A DNA stretch of 64,000 nt from Nissolia schottii (GCA_003254905.1 QANU01109454.1:396309-460308); one strand, 5' to 3'; shown: positions 9,657-22,860, counted from the stretch's first letter. The notes: generated by a model from the letters alone, not told the origin. A program made the numbers and translations.

Positions 9657-10581
9657 GAGTCATCGATAGCATAAAGTTACGATTTAGGGTTTATGATTTA
9701 CTTTATGGTCTAGGGCTAGGCGTAAGGTTTTGTTTAGGCCTAGGGTTTACAATTTTGGGGATTAGGGTTTTATGGCTCAGCATGTGTTAGGGTTTAGGGT
9801 TTACAACATATAGGGTACACGTCCACAAAAAATTTTGCAATTTCCAATAAATTCATATATCGTAAAACAACAATAACAACAACATTTGCACGCAACAACA
9901 ATAATCTATACAACATCAGTAACTTACAAGTTATATTGCACAATGTATCAACGTATCATAAAGTTTACCCTAAACCCTAAAACATACAACATACAAACAG
10001 TTCTATGTAATAATTAACTAACAATTTTTGTGCCAAACTCAATTTCAATAATTAATATAACTAACTATAATAACTAATAAGGTTGAAGGGTTTTAAAACT
10101 TACATCACTGACGCAACAACAAAGACGCAAAAGTGCCGCAACAGCAACAGAGCAGGAGCTCTGGATTTTTGGAGGGAGAAAATTTTGGAGAGATAAGTGA
10201 ATTTCGAGAAAATGAGAGGAGTGGAGTGAAGGGGGGGAAGGGTTAATAAATAGGCCACGTAAACATGGACTCGCCAACACGTCAGGCGAATTCCACCTGG
10301 ATTCGCCAATCGTATTGGCGAATTTAGTACATTTATCATTTTTTTTGCACTAGATTCGCCTGCCGTGTTGGCGAATCCAGGTGGAACTCGCCTGCTGTGT
10401 TGGCGAATCTAAGGTACAATTCGCCTATAGCTTTGGCGAATCCTGCATGGCAAGCCACGCGTGGTGCCGAGTCCACATCAGCGCAAACCGTGGTATTATG
10501 GTAAATAGTTTGAAAATGAGGGTAATTTAATAATTTTTTTAAACAGTTACGGTTAAAAGAAAAAAAAAACTCAATTCTTTC

Positions 10582-10710
10582 TTTGGCACAAGGTTTCATT
10601 AAGATTTAATTAAGAAGCACTTGTCATTAATTTGTCAACCGCCTTAACAATTAACATAGAACATGAACATCGTCGTGATTTCATGATGAAGATGAGCACA
10701 CGCGTGTAAT
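10582..10710. other. Short intergenic stretch before assembly gap
   Basis: No feature seen. Confidence 0.5.
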
Positions 10711-10785
10711 NNNNNNNNNNNNNNNNNNNNNNNNNNNNNNNNNNNNNNNNNNNNNNNNNNNNNNNNNNNNNNNNNNNNNNNNNNN
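10711..10785. other. Assembly gap (75 N)
   Basis: A run of N flanked on the right by a (TA)n microsatellite, a likely cause of the gap. Confidence 0.98.
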
Positions 10786-12400
10786 TCAGTGTATATATAT
10801 ATATATATATTTATATATATTTAATAATAACCCACCACCACTTTGGTTTAAAAAGTATGTATCAATACTATATAATTTATAGGATGTGAATCACAAAGCT
10901 CTAATTTTATGTCTCTATAATCTTTTCATATCTGGACAGACAGAAGAGATATCAAATAGTCCGTATTGGCCAAATTAAAATACTAGTACATGGGTTCATA
11001 GGTAGGGGTTTGGGCACATGGGCTACGTTTAAGGGCATTGGTTGGTAATTGGGTTATATATATATGGTTAGAGTTTTCTCTTTGCTTTTAGCTAGGGTTT
11101 GGGGGGGGGGGGGATTAGTACGCGAATCCGTCACAGAGCGTAAGAAGAAAAAGCAAAGTGAAGTTGAGAGACGTCACTCACTGGTGATGGGTGGTGGGGG
11201 CATAGGCCTATATACATCAACGGGACAGACAGAAACCCTAGGTAGGAATAGGACCTCTACTAAGCAAAGCATTTTCCTCTTTTTTTTTTATTTTTTATAT
11301 GTCTGTTCTATTAATTTTCTCTACTCTCTCACTTTAAGTCGCGTCCATTGACAGTTGTGTGTGTATATGATTGACATAAAAAAAAATATATTGCTTTTAA
11401 ATTAAAATTTAGCATGAAAGATATATGTGAATTGGAAAACATTTTGCACGCTTCAAAAAATATTTATTAAGTGTTTATTAATGTTAAATATCAATTTTTT
11501 TTTACATTCACTCTCTTTTACTTACATTCTTCTCCTTCTCATCTCTTTTTTTTTTCACTCTAATCACACATTCTCTTTTCATTTTTGTTTGATTATTTTA
11601 ATTGTAATTACTATTTTTTTCATTATGTTGTTTCCTTCTTTTTCATTTTCTCTTTTCTTGTTCTTTTTTTTTTGTTTCCTATTTCTTTATTTGTTTTTGC
11701 CATTTTATGGGGTTTTTCTTCATTTTTTTCTTCTTAAGATGTTATGAAGAGCATAAACGAATACATTATTCTCTGATCCATGTCATTCTATAAATTTTGT
11801 AATGTTTTTGTGTGGTGTGATACTTGTTTATTTATGTTGTAATGTTTGTTTATTTATTCGTTTCTGAGTGGTATAATGTTTGTTCATCTATAATGTAATG
11901 TTAATTATGTATGTTGTAATATTTGTTTATGATTTTGTAACATTTATTTTAGAGTGTTGTAATATTTATTTAGCTGTGGTGTAATGTTTGTTTGTGAGAG
12001 AGTGAGTGAGAGAGCAGGAGAGAGAGTGTCTTTGCTATTTAGTTTGTGTGAAATCTCAATTTTTTTGTGTTTCATAATGTTTGTTCATTTGTTTTGTAAC
12101 GTTTGTTTACAAAAGAGCGTGAGTGCACAAGTTTTAGAGTGTGAGTGGGGACAAGAGAGAGGGTGCACAATTACTTTTCGGCACTTAATGTGTTGCAAGT
12201 CTCATTTTATCTTGCTTTCATACATAAAATTGTTTGTTCATCGATTTGTAATGTTTATTCATCTGTATATAAAATGTTGGTTCACACATTTGTAATATTT
12301 GATATACAACTGATAAATACTTTTGATATACATTGTTCATTTGAATTTGGAGTATGAAGTTATACAAGAAACCTAAAAAATTTACCTATCAACTCTTACG
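10786..12400. other. Intergenic: (TA)n, poly-G and T-rich low-complexity DNA
   Basis: It contains (TA)n at about 10791-10822, a 14-base G run near 11101-11114, a strongly T-rich stretch (11480-11740) and a degenerate repeat of TGTAATGTTTGTTCAT/TTATTT (about 11790-12300). ORFs here (for example 11427-11747, Phe/Leu-rich) are produced by T-rich composition. No gene is supported. Confidence 0.55.
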
Positions 12401-15185
12401 GATAATACTTTACATTTTTAGAGATAAAATAAAAAGAAAAATACTAAACGTCATACATAAAAGTGAATAAATTAATTTATAGGTTGATAAATTAGGTGTC
12501 CTAAACATTTTTCAACCTTATTACTATTATCATTCCAAATTTCACACACTTGCAAATATTTAAACTAAAAGCAAGTATTTGTAAATAATTAGTAATTTAA
12601 GTGACATCTTTTATAATCTTGTAAGTTTAAAGAGTTATCTTCTAACTTTTTTTAAAAAATATAGTGTGTTTGACCAACTCTATTATCTATATTATTATAT
12701 ATAAAAAAAAAAAACTAAAAGTAGGTCTTTTATTGTGGTTCGGGTTATTTCAATCTTAAGATAAAAGTTAGACTAATTTAAATAATCAATTTTACTTGAG
12801 TTTGGTTTTTAGGTTTTAATATTCTATTAGTAGTGACTGATAACGTAAGTATCTTTATATAAATGCTCAATAAGCCTAAAGCTCTTAAATTGGGCAACTC
12901 TTCTCATCAGTCATCAGCCTATTTTTATTAAGAATCAAGGTAAGCATTATGCTACTACATTAATCATCTGTTGTAGACGCCGGGTTTTAGAAAATTATGT
13001 ATGTGTAGTGTTGAATTTGAAGCTTGTACTCAGTTCCCGACTTTGACATTTTCACTACTGCTACTCTTGTTTAGCTTGGTAGTCTCACTGCTTGTCTCAC
13101 CCCTTTTTGCAAGTTATCATGAAGAAATATGTTTTTAACATCTAGTTGATGAGTGTGTCAATGATTGCTAGTTACAAAAGAGATGAACAAAATCAAGTTT
13201 ATTAAGTGGAGAAAATAAACAAGGGCTTCTTGTCAAAGGACTTTTGTAAGATCAGGCTTAAGAAACAATTAAATTTTATCTATTTATGCAAAACTCGAAC
13301 TTGGTTAGAATTTTTAACCGCTTCAATCAATCATGTGTTAGCAAATTAAAATGTTCTGTTTTGTAATATTTAATTAGATTTTTTTACAAAGTTAAAATTC
13401 CTACAGATATGCAAATACTCTATCTCTAAATTAGAGAAGAATATAATTCGTATCTAATTAATTCTGTCTCATAAACAGAATAATCTATTTAGAAACTGAA
13501 GTCAACAAAGTCAAGCATAGTCTTGCAAATCCTAGTCTTTTACCATGTACTAATAATTAATATGGCTTGTTCAAGTTAAAAGTATATCTCGGGTTTGCGC
13601 CAAAATCGAAAACGACATTTACTATACTTATCTTTTTTGGTGTAAATCAATCAATGATTATTACACAGTGTATACTTATGAACAGCCAAAAAGATGGCAA
13701 GTAACATTGTCACCATAGGCTTTAAGGAGGCAAGCAACTTTTATAGTTGTTGTCCGATTAGTCATTCAAAGAAAGAGTTAAATTTGACATCAACATCAAA
13801 GCTTAATGAGATGATCGTATTATTTGATTGAATATTAATATCCCAAAGTTAGCATTAGTAGTTACTTTTTGTGCTAGTACATAACATTTGCTTTTTCCAA
13901 ATTAACCGTAAACTGATTATGGTTGATTAATTAAGGAGTCAACATTAATATCAAAGTCATAATGAACTTGTTACTTGTGGCAAATCACAAATGGGGGTTG
14001 TGGAAAGGACTAATCACAAAAGTTAAAGCATTTTGGGCTGCCAATGCCATATTCCAAGTAGGTGTGGGTCTATTCTTTCTTCACTTTTCCTGCTTTTGCT
14101 TCGTGATATTCTCCTCATGAATTTAGATGGTTCTAGCCCAACTCCCTATTTTATTTATTTTTTTTATAGATATTTTTATCCCTTCAGTCTTGTACGCCCG
14201 AAACACCCTTCTACTTGGAAGTTATGTACTTTGATTTGAAGGTTTCATAAGCATATTCCATTAAAATGCACTTTATATAATTTTTATGTCGAACAAATAA
14301 CTAAGAAAGGAGGGTTAAAAAAAATTCTTGAGGGCCAAACAATATAAAATTTCACTTAGATGATGCATGATTGATAGAAGAATAACTCGAAATGCAAAGA
14401 GTGGTAGGGTCCCTTTGCAGTTGCACATTATCTGTACACCACACAAGACAAGGGTCCCAAGTCCCCACATGTTAGTACCCTTCTCCACTGAGCTATCTAA
14501 TGAAGTTAATTTGGTTTCACTAATTAGTAAGTCAGATAATGCATAATGGAACCTTACTAGTCGAAAAAGTTGGTCCAATATGCAATTGATGTTTTCTTTC
14601 GTTAATCTTTGGCTCACAATTTTTTCCACCACAAAGAAAATTTTGCTTTTTCTCGTAAGCATATTTTAGCTTTTCAAATGGGATCGATGGCACTAGTAGC
14701 GTGCCTTTTGGGCCTTACATATCTTTTCAGGTGCTAAGATAATGGAATTATTTGATACTGTTCCAAGGCAATGAGGTTTGTCTATTCCAACAAATATTCC
14801 GTATGGAGTTGCGCAGGGAAAGAGAAATTTGAGTAATTTTAATTACCAATCTTAGAGGGACTCGCAACTGTGATGGAGCTAATTTGTTGGTTTTTAGTAA
14901 TAATTACTTCCACATGTAATGGTAATTTATTCTTCGTGCGGATTTGTTTTTTCTTTCTCTTTATCTTTGTCTAGTTCTTCATGTCATGTCATGCCACGTA
15001 CTAGGATAGGAATTGGGACTATTATTATTATTATTATTATACGTGAAGAGTGAATACTAAGGAATTTGGGGCTCAAAACAAATGGACTAGGATTAATTGG
15101 AGTGGGCTGTTAATAGTGCCCAGGTGAGGAACTTTAGCTTAAAAGATATGTGTTGACTAACACACATTTCAACAAGGATATGTGT
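12401..15185. other. Intergenic, no gene supported
   Basis: The longest frame is a 115-codon minus-strand ORF (14315-14662). It has no domain, no homologue that I recognise and no gene-like surroundings. An (ATT)n microsatellite lies at about 15020-15040. I found no RNA gene by eye, although short RNAs cannot be excluded. Confidence 0.45.
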
Positions 15186-17339
15186 TTAACATAAAAGAGG
15201 AAATGTGTTGACCCAATGATTCGGACAAAAAATTAGGTTCATAAATTTAGAGGAAAATGTGAAGAATAATAAAAGATGAGAAAAATGATCAAGACTCAAT
15301 TAATTTAGGAGAACCAACACCAAACCCCTAGAGCAGTCCGTGAACAGAAGACGCCGCCGCAGAAGCTTATTAGGGGATGATTTTGTGATTCAGTAACTGT
15401 AGTTTCGCAAAGACGCCCCATCTCTTTGTTCTTTATTCTCTGTATTTTGTCTTCTCTTTATTCTTTGTTCCCTCTATTCTCTTTCCCCCTCTTCTCTGTT
15501 CTTTCTCTTCTCTGTCTCTTTATTCTCATAGGTCTCCTTCCTTTTTAGCCTCCTCCCTCTTGCCCTCTCTTTTTGCTTTCCCATTCCCTTTTTTCCTTTT
15601 TTTGCTGACCTTTGTCACTTTTTTAGGATGTGACCATTCCTATCTCCACACTCTACCTCTTTTACCCTACCTCTGTCAAACCCCCATTTTTCGCAACCTT
15701 ATACCAAGTGATTTCTTTCTCAAACTGGCAATTCACTACCTAGGTTGTACCAGAGCATGGTGACGCTAAAGTGGCTTATCCCATAAAGCAAGCTTTTCGA
15801 GTCCTCGAGAAGAGGGATTTCCTCTCCCCTAGGCGTCGCGCCTCCCTAAAGCCACTGCTCTCGGATTTGTGTAGTTCCCTCATACTGGGCCGAAATCCAC
15901 TCGTTCATGCTCATTGGGCCTCGGCGTCATCCCTGCCAGCCATCATACGGAGTGGGCCACAACTCAGCCCAATGGTAATCACAAAAAACTCCTTTTTGTA
16001 ATGTGACAGAGTCTTTGGGACTTCTTAATTATGCTTTTGGTTCGCCTTAAATCTCCTCCCAAACATAAGCCCCCTTGCACGTTGAGAAGATGTGATGCCT
16101 TGTCAAAGCGTAAAGTAACTATACAACGTCTTCTCAAGGTGCAAACTATCGAACCAACGTCTTCTCTTAGCACCATCAGAACACATGGCATCACTGTTTC
16201 TTTCATGTGTCTTTACCGTCCACCCTACAACACTTAAACTTTTGATACTTCATATATTACATCTAATTCGGTAGTCAATAACACGTTATTTCAATGCAAA
16301 ATTTTATCGTGATAAAATGCAATTAGAAACTTCCTTGACTGTAGAGGCTATTTTCTATGGTAGTTCTTTGTACGTTGGCTCTTATTTCTTCAGGTGTCTT
16401 ACTTATGAGACCGGTGACATCAATTCAATACATTTCATGGCAATGACCATGAGGACAATATATAGTTCGAAAACTTTGTTCATTGTGTTTCACACATTCT
16501 TTTCCTATTAACACAAGCAGTAAGTCGGAAGTTGTTAATCCATGGGACACTAAGGCTCTCGGAGCCCCCTTGTACTTGTTTTGCTTCATTCTGTTAGTGT
16601 AACCTCCCTATTGTATGAATTTTTTCCTTTCAAATTTTGCTATGACAGACGTTGAGGTTGTTCACCTTTACCTTTTTTGTTGTCATTTTGTTTTAGCTTG
16701 TGGTTCTCCATGTCTTTTTTACTTGCATTTAGGCTTCAACTTGTATGACTTCTAGTATGACCATATTCTTGAAAACTTGTGAATTGTTGCTTCTTGTATG
16801 TGTTTTTTTTTTTCCTTCTAATCATTATTTTCTCTCACTTTGACTTTCTCACGACATGATGATGATAATTTCGAATTTTAAGGACGCTAGATACATTTCT
16901 TGCTTTGCTGCTTTTGTTTGATGCTTTTTGATTGTTTTTGTCATTTTCTGTCTTAGAATCCATAACTAGTCCCCAGTCCCCTTGAACGTGGAAAATGCCT
17001 TAGCATTTTTTGGGTCCATACACCTTCTAGGGCATCATTTCTTCAGTCTTCTTTACTTGTGGTTTGGACATCCCTTTGATATTACTGTTATTCTTGTGTA
17101 TTTTCCCTGACTTTTCATGTTGCCTCATAGTACCTCTTCAGAATGACTTTGATTTTGGCATCCTGCAGTTTTTACTACATATAATTTGATGCTATAGAAC
17201 GAAATTCAAATACTAGACATAATAGTAAAAAACAACTAAATCATTATAGACTTTAATACTTGAATCAATTCATATTCCTTTCAATGCTAGACATCAATCT
17301 ATTCTCATTTTTATGGCAAGAGTCAATTCATTCTTCGCT
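15186..17339. other. Unassigned pyrimidine-rich DNA
   Basis: The top strand is rich in CTTTTCTCT and TTCTTTATTCTC runs (15420-15600). A GC-richer block (15770-15960) contains GGGCCGAAATCC, TTGGGCC and GTGGGCC motifs. ORFs of 60-76 codons occur on both strands without recognisable content. The texture resembles an old LTR-retrotransposon region, but I find no LTR pair, primer site or gag/pol motif. Confidence 0.4.
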
Positions 17340-17765
17340 CAATGCTCAATGACAGTTATGTTCTTGTTTTTGTGCTCAAAAGGGATTCGTCATTGTTTTT
17401 ACGCTCAAGGACATTCTGTTTCTGTTTTTCGCTTAGGGAAATTTTGTTTCCATTTTTACACTTAGGGGAATTTCATCCATGTTTTTACACTTACGGGTAA
17501 TTCCATCCCTATTTTGCATGTCAGAGGCAATTCCATCTCTGTTTTACGCTTAGGATTTGAAACACAAAGAGTCAATTCAATCTCCTTAGCCCCTCAAAGA
17601 GTCAATTCAATCTCTTGGAGAATTTGTGGAGTCAATTCAATCTCCTTAACAATTTTGCAGAGTCAATTCAATCTCCTTAGCCCCTTGAAGAGTCAATTCA
17701 ATCTCTTGGGCGATTTATGGATTCAATTTAATCTCCTTAACAATTCTGCAGAGTCAATTCAATAT
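17340..17765 (+). repeat. Two adjacent minisatellites
   Basis: At 17340-17545, a degenerate unit of about 45 bp built on TTTTTAC(G/A)CTTAGGG(G)AATT and TCCAT. At 17560-17765, a clearer array of AGAGTCAATTCAATCTC followed alternately by CTTAGCCCC, TTGG(A/G)GAATTTGTGG and CTTAACAATTTTGC, about 25-35 bp per unit. Together the variants form a higher-order period of roughly 85-90 bp repeated twice. Confidence 0.75.
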
Positions 17766-19619
17766 TATTTTTTACTTTGCATGTTCCTTATTCAATGTTT
17801 TTCTTTTACCTATCATAATCTATACCAAGTCATGACATTCATGCAAACAACAAATTATCGTATGCAAAATATTCTCCCATAAAACGCGTTATATGCTTAC
17901 ATAACAGAAAATTCATGCATCACATTCAAAAGGCATATTCAAGAGTAATGCTTTTAACAAACTCAGGACGCTCAACGTCGTAAGACTTAGCGACAACCAA
18001 TTTCAGGGACTCATGACTTAAGTGACGTTTCCCCTAGAAATTTGACGCATAAACTTAGTAGTCGTATGCTCCCAAATGTCAGTTGAGTTATGCTTTAACT
18101 TGACATTCTAATTGGATTCCTTCATTATCAATAACTAAAAGTTCTTTGAACCTAAGTTCCTTTCATAATTGAACAAACAAATTACACTTCATAACAAATT
18201 CGACATAATAATCAAGCATGTATTCATTCATATGTATTTTTCCCTTTTTTTTGTACCAACTATATAATATCTTCCGCCTTCTATTATTTTCTATTTTTAG
18301 ACTAATGCATCAATAAAAACAATAATACGTGATGATTTTAATTCGAACAGTTCCATAAATATTTGACGCCATCACATGCACAAAAACACCTTAGATCGAT
18401 CATTTTATATAAAAGACTAATTATTTCATCCATTTTATGCGCATTCCTCCAATAATCCTTGTCCAACACATAGTAACTCGTTTTAATTAATATCCTCTTC
18501 CCGGTCTTTTTTATAGACAGAAAGCATGAGCGATCATACAAACATGTCACAACATACGTATCAAGACATAATATGGCAGAATTATAATATAGAAGTTCGA
18601 ATTGTGAGTTTAAAACATGCTTCAAGTCAAGAGTGTATAGAACATGTGTTTTCTAGGCATAGGATTTCTTGGCTAATTTGCTGGTCAATCTTCTTATCTA
18701 TTTTCAATTTCAACAGCATACAACTTCCGTTTGATCGAGCTTTTAGCACAATAAATGGTTCGTTATACTTTCGTGCCTACCAGGTCATGCCTTGATTCTT
18801 CATGGCATCATTAGCCATCTTCATCATCATTTCCCTTTTATCAAATATCCTTGACCCTACTCGACCATACTTCCTTGTTATAAGACAACGCCAATATTCT
18901 TTCTAGATATCATTTCATCTTTTCAATAACTTTATCTTTCAATTCTTCCAATTTTCTTGTATGAATAGTGTTGGGCTAATATGGTGACACCAGAGTTAAA
19001 AGGCAAATTAGTGATGATTAGTGATTAAGGTACGGAGTGATGGGAAAATAAATAATTGTATTGGGGATAAGAGTAGCGATGCGACTGGTTTAATTCAGCT
19101 ACTGACAGATATGTCGGTGACTTGTTCAGTGGGTATAGAATGGTGGAGGTTTTGGTGATAAAAGGATGAGCTTAAGGACTGGCTGCCAAATATTGGCAAT
19201 GGCGATGGGATAAGATTCTAGTGATATGAGTTATTGTGGTAAGATGACGATGTTAGTCGACGAGAATGAAATTGTCGATGTGGTAGGACTCGCGACGAAT
19301 AAACTAGCTAGTGGTGAAGATATTAAGTTTTGATATGAACACATGAGGTGTCGCGACTAAATGGAGTGACAGTTGGGCCAAGATTTTGGTGTGGGACATT
19401 CTGGTCGCTTTTAAATTATGGCAAAGAAAGGTCAAATATTTTCCAACAAGTTCAAGTCAGTGACGTGTTTTAGGAGTTGGTGATTAGAGTGTTAGTAATT
19501 TAAGGACTGATTTAAGAATGGTGGAATCTTAAAATTCGAATGAATATTTTGGGGGCAACGGTTATCAATCACCAAAAGGCCAATTATCCTTCTATGTACA
19601 TAAACGGTTACATGTTGAG
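17766..19619. other. Unassigned intergenic or old repeat DNA
   Basis: No coding frame with recognisable content. The ORFs at 18338-18625 (minus) and 18526-18795 (plus) overlap each other on opposite strands and match nothing I know. Confidence 0.4.
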
Positions 19620-19735
19620 GTAACTTCCCATTACTCTGATGTGGTGTGTAGATAGCGGTAACTTCCCACTATTCTGATGTGGCTTACAGATAGTGGTATC
19701 TACTCACTATTCAAATATGTCACACAAACTAACAC
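19620..19735 (+). repeat. Three tandem units of about 50 bp
   Basis: TAACTTCCCA(T/C)TA(C/T)TCTGATGTGG(T/C)(G/T)T and (T/A)GATAG(C/T)GGTA repeat twice closely and a third time loosely (ATCTACTCACTATTCAAATATG). A TATA-like CTCTATAAATAAAG lies about 90 bp downstream (19816-19829), so this may be the upstream part of an old LTR promoter. That is inference. Confidence 0.55.
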
Positions 19736-21593
19736 AACTGACCCGTATTTGGTGGATCGTAGCAAGTTAAGAAAATCGTCTCCAGAGTCTGAGGTGACGG
19801 TTAAGAGGGCCATAAACTCTATAAATAAAGAGCACTTCGACATATGGAGGTGGTTCATTTTTTGAAGGATTGACAAAGGCTTAAGTCTTTGACGACATCA
19901 AGAGTCCACGGAGATCTGAATAATTTCCACCACTCTTATCTTTTGAAGTTTCTATTCTAGTTTCTTTGCTTTATTTCCACTTCTCTGTACTTAGGATCTT
20001 TTTAATCCTGTTGCTTAATGTAATCTTGTTACTCCAGTGATAATTATTTACAAGTTCTTAATTAAATTTGCAGTCTTCATCCCCACTTCTTCATTTTTTT
20101 TGCATATAACAAATCACTCCCTGGTTCTTTACCTTGAATGCCATAATCGCTTGTCCCCATTTAAAACAATCTTTTTAGCTTTCGACAAACGATTCCTACA
20201 CTTGGAATTTTTCGTGTCAAACAAATGACTTCTTGACTTTCCTCGGCGTCATCTTGACTTATCTTCAATACTATTTATAACACAATTCCTAATACATGAT
20301 GTAGTGCCTTCATTTCCTTCTTTCCTCAGCGTCTTTGCATCCCTTTGTTACTGTTTTTGTGTCTTTAATTTTTCTCCCAATTTCCAAATTTAGCAGCGCG
20401 TAGTGCTCATCAAGGTGAGGTTCTCGCCTCATGAAGGGTCTCTAACACGTAGGTGCTCATTTTCATTAATTTTATTATTGTAGTGTCTGCACCCTTCATT
20501 GCCATTTTCCTTTTTCTCTTTATTTTGTGAACATTGCTGATTAAATCACTTCATCATAGGCCACCATTAGTCTTCATTCATGTTGGTCATCCCTTTTTCT
20601 TCCTAGTTATTCCAACTCCTTTACTCAATTTCTTTTCTGATCATCTATTCAATTCTTCGACTAAGCTTCACTTCTTTGTACTTGTGAACATCCAAAATAT
20701 CACTCTCAAAATGTTAGGCAGGTGCGCCCCTTTTCATCAGTACTTGTTCTTTATCTTGCCACCTCTCCCTTCTTTTTTTTCCTTCTTTCTTGATCGAGTT
20801 TGGGTATATCTTCTTTTCTTCTTGTTTGGAGTAGGCTTTGTAGCTCGCCAAGATGCTGAACCATGAGAAAGGTCCATCTTGCGGCACTCTTCATGTTGGG
20901 TCTCATTTTCTTTCAAACTAAAGGCGTCTAAAGGACGCTCTGGGCAGATGACCAGTTCATTTAGTGTAAATGTTACAAATGGTCTTTGGTCACCACTTCA
21001 CCCATCTTGAACATATCATCCCTCATCCCTATCATATCCAGAAAATTGAATAAAACATGTGTTTGACCTAAAATCAAATTAGGCATTAACATCTCAATGA
21101 ATAAGCTATAATGCACACTTAATCTTTAAAACAATACTTGGCATGCGATATTTATACAAACTAGAATGGATTTATTCATTTCCATGTTTATTTTTTCTTC
21201 TACCGTTAGTTATAACATACTTAGTTCTCATCTCAGTGTCTTTTTTCCAGTAAAACTAAAACAAGTTTCTGATTATTGCAAGTAGAATATAAACAATTAG
21301 CATATACATGAATCCTATTTTTTTTCATTCACTAGAACACGAAAAGTTGAAACACATGCCACACAAGCACGGCAATCAAGATGGTCTACTTTTTCAATAT
21401 ACCAATGCAATTTTGAAATAACAAATCAGATAGTAAAGAACTAATCTTATTCCGCCACCAAATATAATAACACGATGCGTCATGCAAACATTAGCATATT
21501 ATAACAAAATTCACAGTTTAAACGCCCTAGATCATTCAAGCAAAGCATTATAGGTGCATAATATTCCAATCCTGAAACAAAACACGTGCACAT
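19736..21593. other. Unassigned intergenic or old repeat DNA
   Basis: After a TATA-like element at 19816-19829 the DNA is pyrimidine-rich with small ORFs (for example 20534-20866) lacking recognisable motifs. No LTR partner was found. Confidence 0.4.
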
Positions 21594-22164
21594 ATGGTTG
21601 TTAAATTCTCAAGTTAACTCGTAAACTCGTAAGAGTTTACGACTCTAATACGCAAAACGAGTTAACACTTATGTAAACTCTTTTTTGGTAAACTTGTACG
21701 AGTTTAAGTAAACTTTTGATTCTACTAGCGAGTTTACAAGTTAAAATCTACCTACGAGATTACGAGTTTACCTCAAGATGTACAAATTTTGTAACTTGCT
21801 TAGATACTTACCTAACTTTCTTTATATTAGATAATATATATTGAGTTTATTTAGCTAATTTCATATATTTATCATAATTGAGCTATGCGTTATTGAACTA
21901 TAAAATAATACAGATACTGAATAAAGTATGACATAACCACTAAGTGTCATACATTAATATGTATTTTATGATATTTCTTTCATTAATTTAATTTAAAGGT
22001 AACATTATTCAATTTCAATTATAAATATAATATTTAATCAAGTTTAGTTACTAATTATATTGATTATAACATATTTTTTTACGTATGTAAACTCATATGA
22101 TTTTACGATTTGAGTTTACTGAGACTTCACGAGTTTACTTAAACTCTCGAATTTGACAACCTTG
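21594..22164. mobile_element. MITE, possibly Mutator-like
   Basis: The ends are inverted: ATGGTTGTTAAATTC at the left, and CAAGGTTGTCAAATTC for the right end reverse-complemented. ACTCGTAAACTCGT and GAGTTTAC motifs occur in both arms. The flanks CGTGCACAT (21585-21593) and CGTGCACAC (22165-22173) agree at 8 of 9 positions, which suggests a 9-bp target duplication. There is no ORF. A truncated copy of its right part reappears at 22862-23012 because of the direct duplication. Confidence 0.55.
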
Positions 22165-22860
22165 CGTGCACACATACATATGGATAGCATATTGCTATAA
22201 CATAGTAAATTTATTCATCAAAGTTCGACCATGTCTATAATGGATATAACATTAACACGTTCAAAAAAGAATTTTCTTCTAGTATCATATGACAAAATCA
22301 TCACAAAAATTCATCCCCCTTTCCAACAATGTCAATATCATGTTCAGGCTTACACTATGATTTGTTTCCCCTTCCCCTTTTTTATAAGAATTTACAAGAA
22401 GAGCAAAATAAAATAGAACAAAATAAACACCACATCACGCGTCACAAACGAGGTCCATCATATCATGTAATCAATATTCATAAATATACTAGAGTTAATT
22501 AAGTTTTTAGTCCATGTAAAATTGAAAAGTTTGATTTTAGTCTCTCAGTAAAATTTTTAGTCCCTGTAAAATTTTAAAGTTTGATTTTGGTCCCTGTGAA
22601 TGACTGAGATTAACGGTGATGACATGACCGTTAGTAGATATATTTCACTGAGGGACCATATTCAAACTTCAAAATTTTACAGGGACTAAAAATTTTACTA
22701 AGGGACTAAAATCAAACTTTTCAATTTTACAGGGACTAAAAACTTAATTAATCTAATACACTATATACATTTTCTAACAGCGTAAAGTAGGTCATTCAAC
22801 ATCATTACTTTTATGAAGAAACATGCATTTAATTCTCAGGTTAAATCAGTTAAAGCATTT
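22014..22860 (+). repeat. First copy of an exact 847-bp direct duplication
   Basis: The segment from TTCAATTATAAATATAATAT to TTAAAGCATTT reappears at 22862-23708 with an offset of 848, separated by one N at 22861. I found no mismatch on reading both copies. Both contain the same foldback MITE and the same 61-codon ORF. An N exactly between exact copies points to contig ends that overlap but were not merged. Confidence 0.9.
22495..22751. mobile_element. Foldback MITE, copy 1
   Basis: A nearly complete palindrome. It starts TTAATTAAGTTTTTAGTCC and ends in the inverse, GGACTAAAAACTTAATTAA. Both arms carry repeated GGGACTAAAA(T)TT and CAAACTTTTCAATTTTAC motifs. The hairpin loop lies around GATTAACGGTGATGAC/CATGACCGTTAGT. 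No ORF. The class cannot be fixed without a clear target duplication. Confidence 0.7.

Larger units (their letters stand above)
7558..10572. mobile_element. Mutator-like element with long inverted arms
   Basis: A 9-bp target duplication, AATTCTTTC (7549-7557 and 10573-10581), flanks a 3015-bp element; 9 bp is the Mutator signature. The ends are inverted: GGATTTTTTTTATC, and GAGTTTTTTTTTTTC reverse-complemented. Next come AATTACCCTC(G/A)TTTTCAAAC and CCACGGTTTGCGCTGA. Inverted similarity recurs further in: the stretch from ATTAACCCTTCCCCCC through TCTCGAAATTCACTTATC at 8205-8265 is mirrored at about 10185-10245, and GGCACCCACTGTCGAC is mirrored near 9605. The arms carry many ATTCGCCAA/TTGGCGAAT hairpins. 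The centre is an insertless spacer with a minisatellite. No transposase is present, so it is non-autonomous. Confidence 0.82.

Noticed and set aside
11427-11747. 106-codon Phe/Leu-rich ORF that looks like a membrane protein
   Set aside because: It arises from a T-rich low-complexity stretch; no start context, no conserved motif.
14315-14662. 115-aa minus-strand ORF
   Set aside because: No recognisable domain, repeats or splice structure; length is possible by chance in 64 kb.
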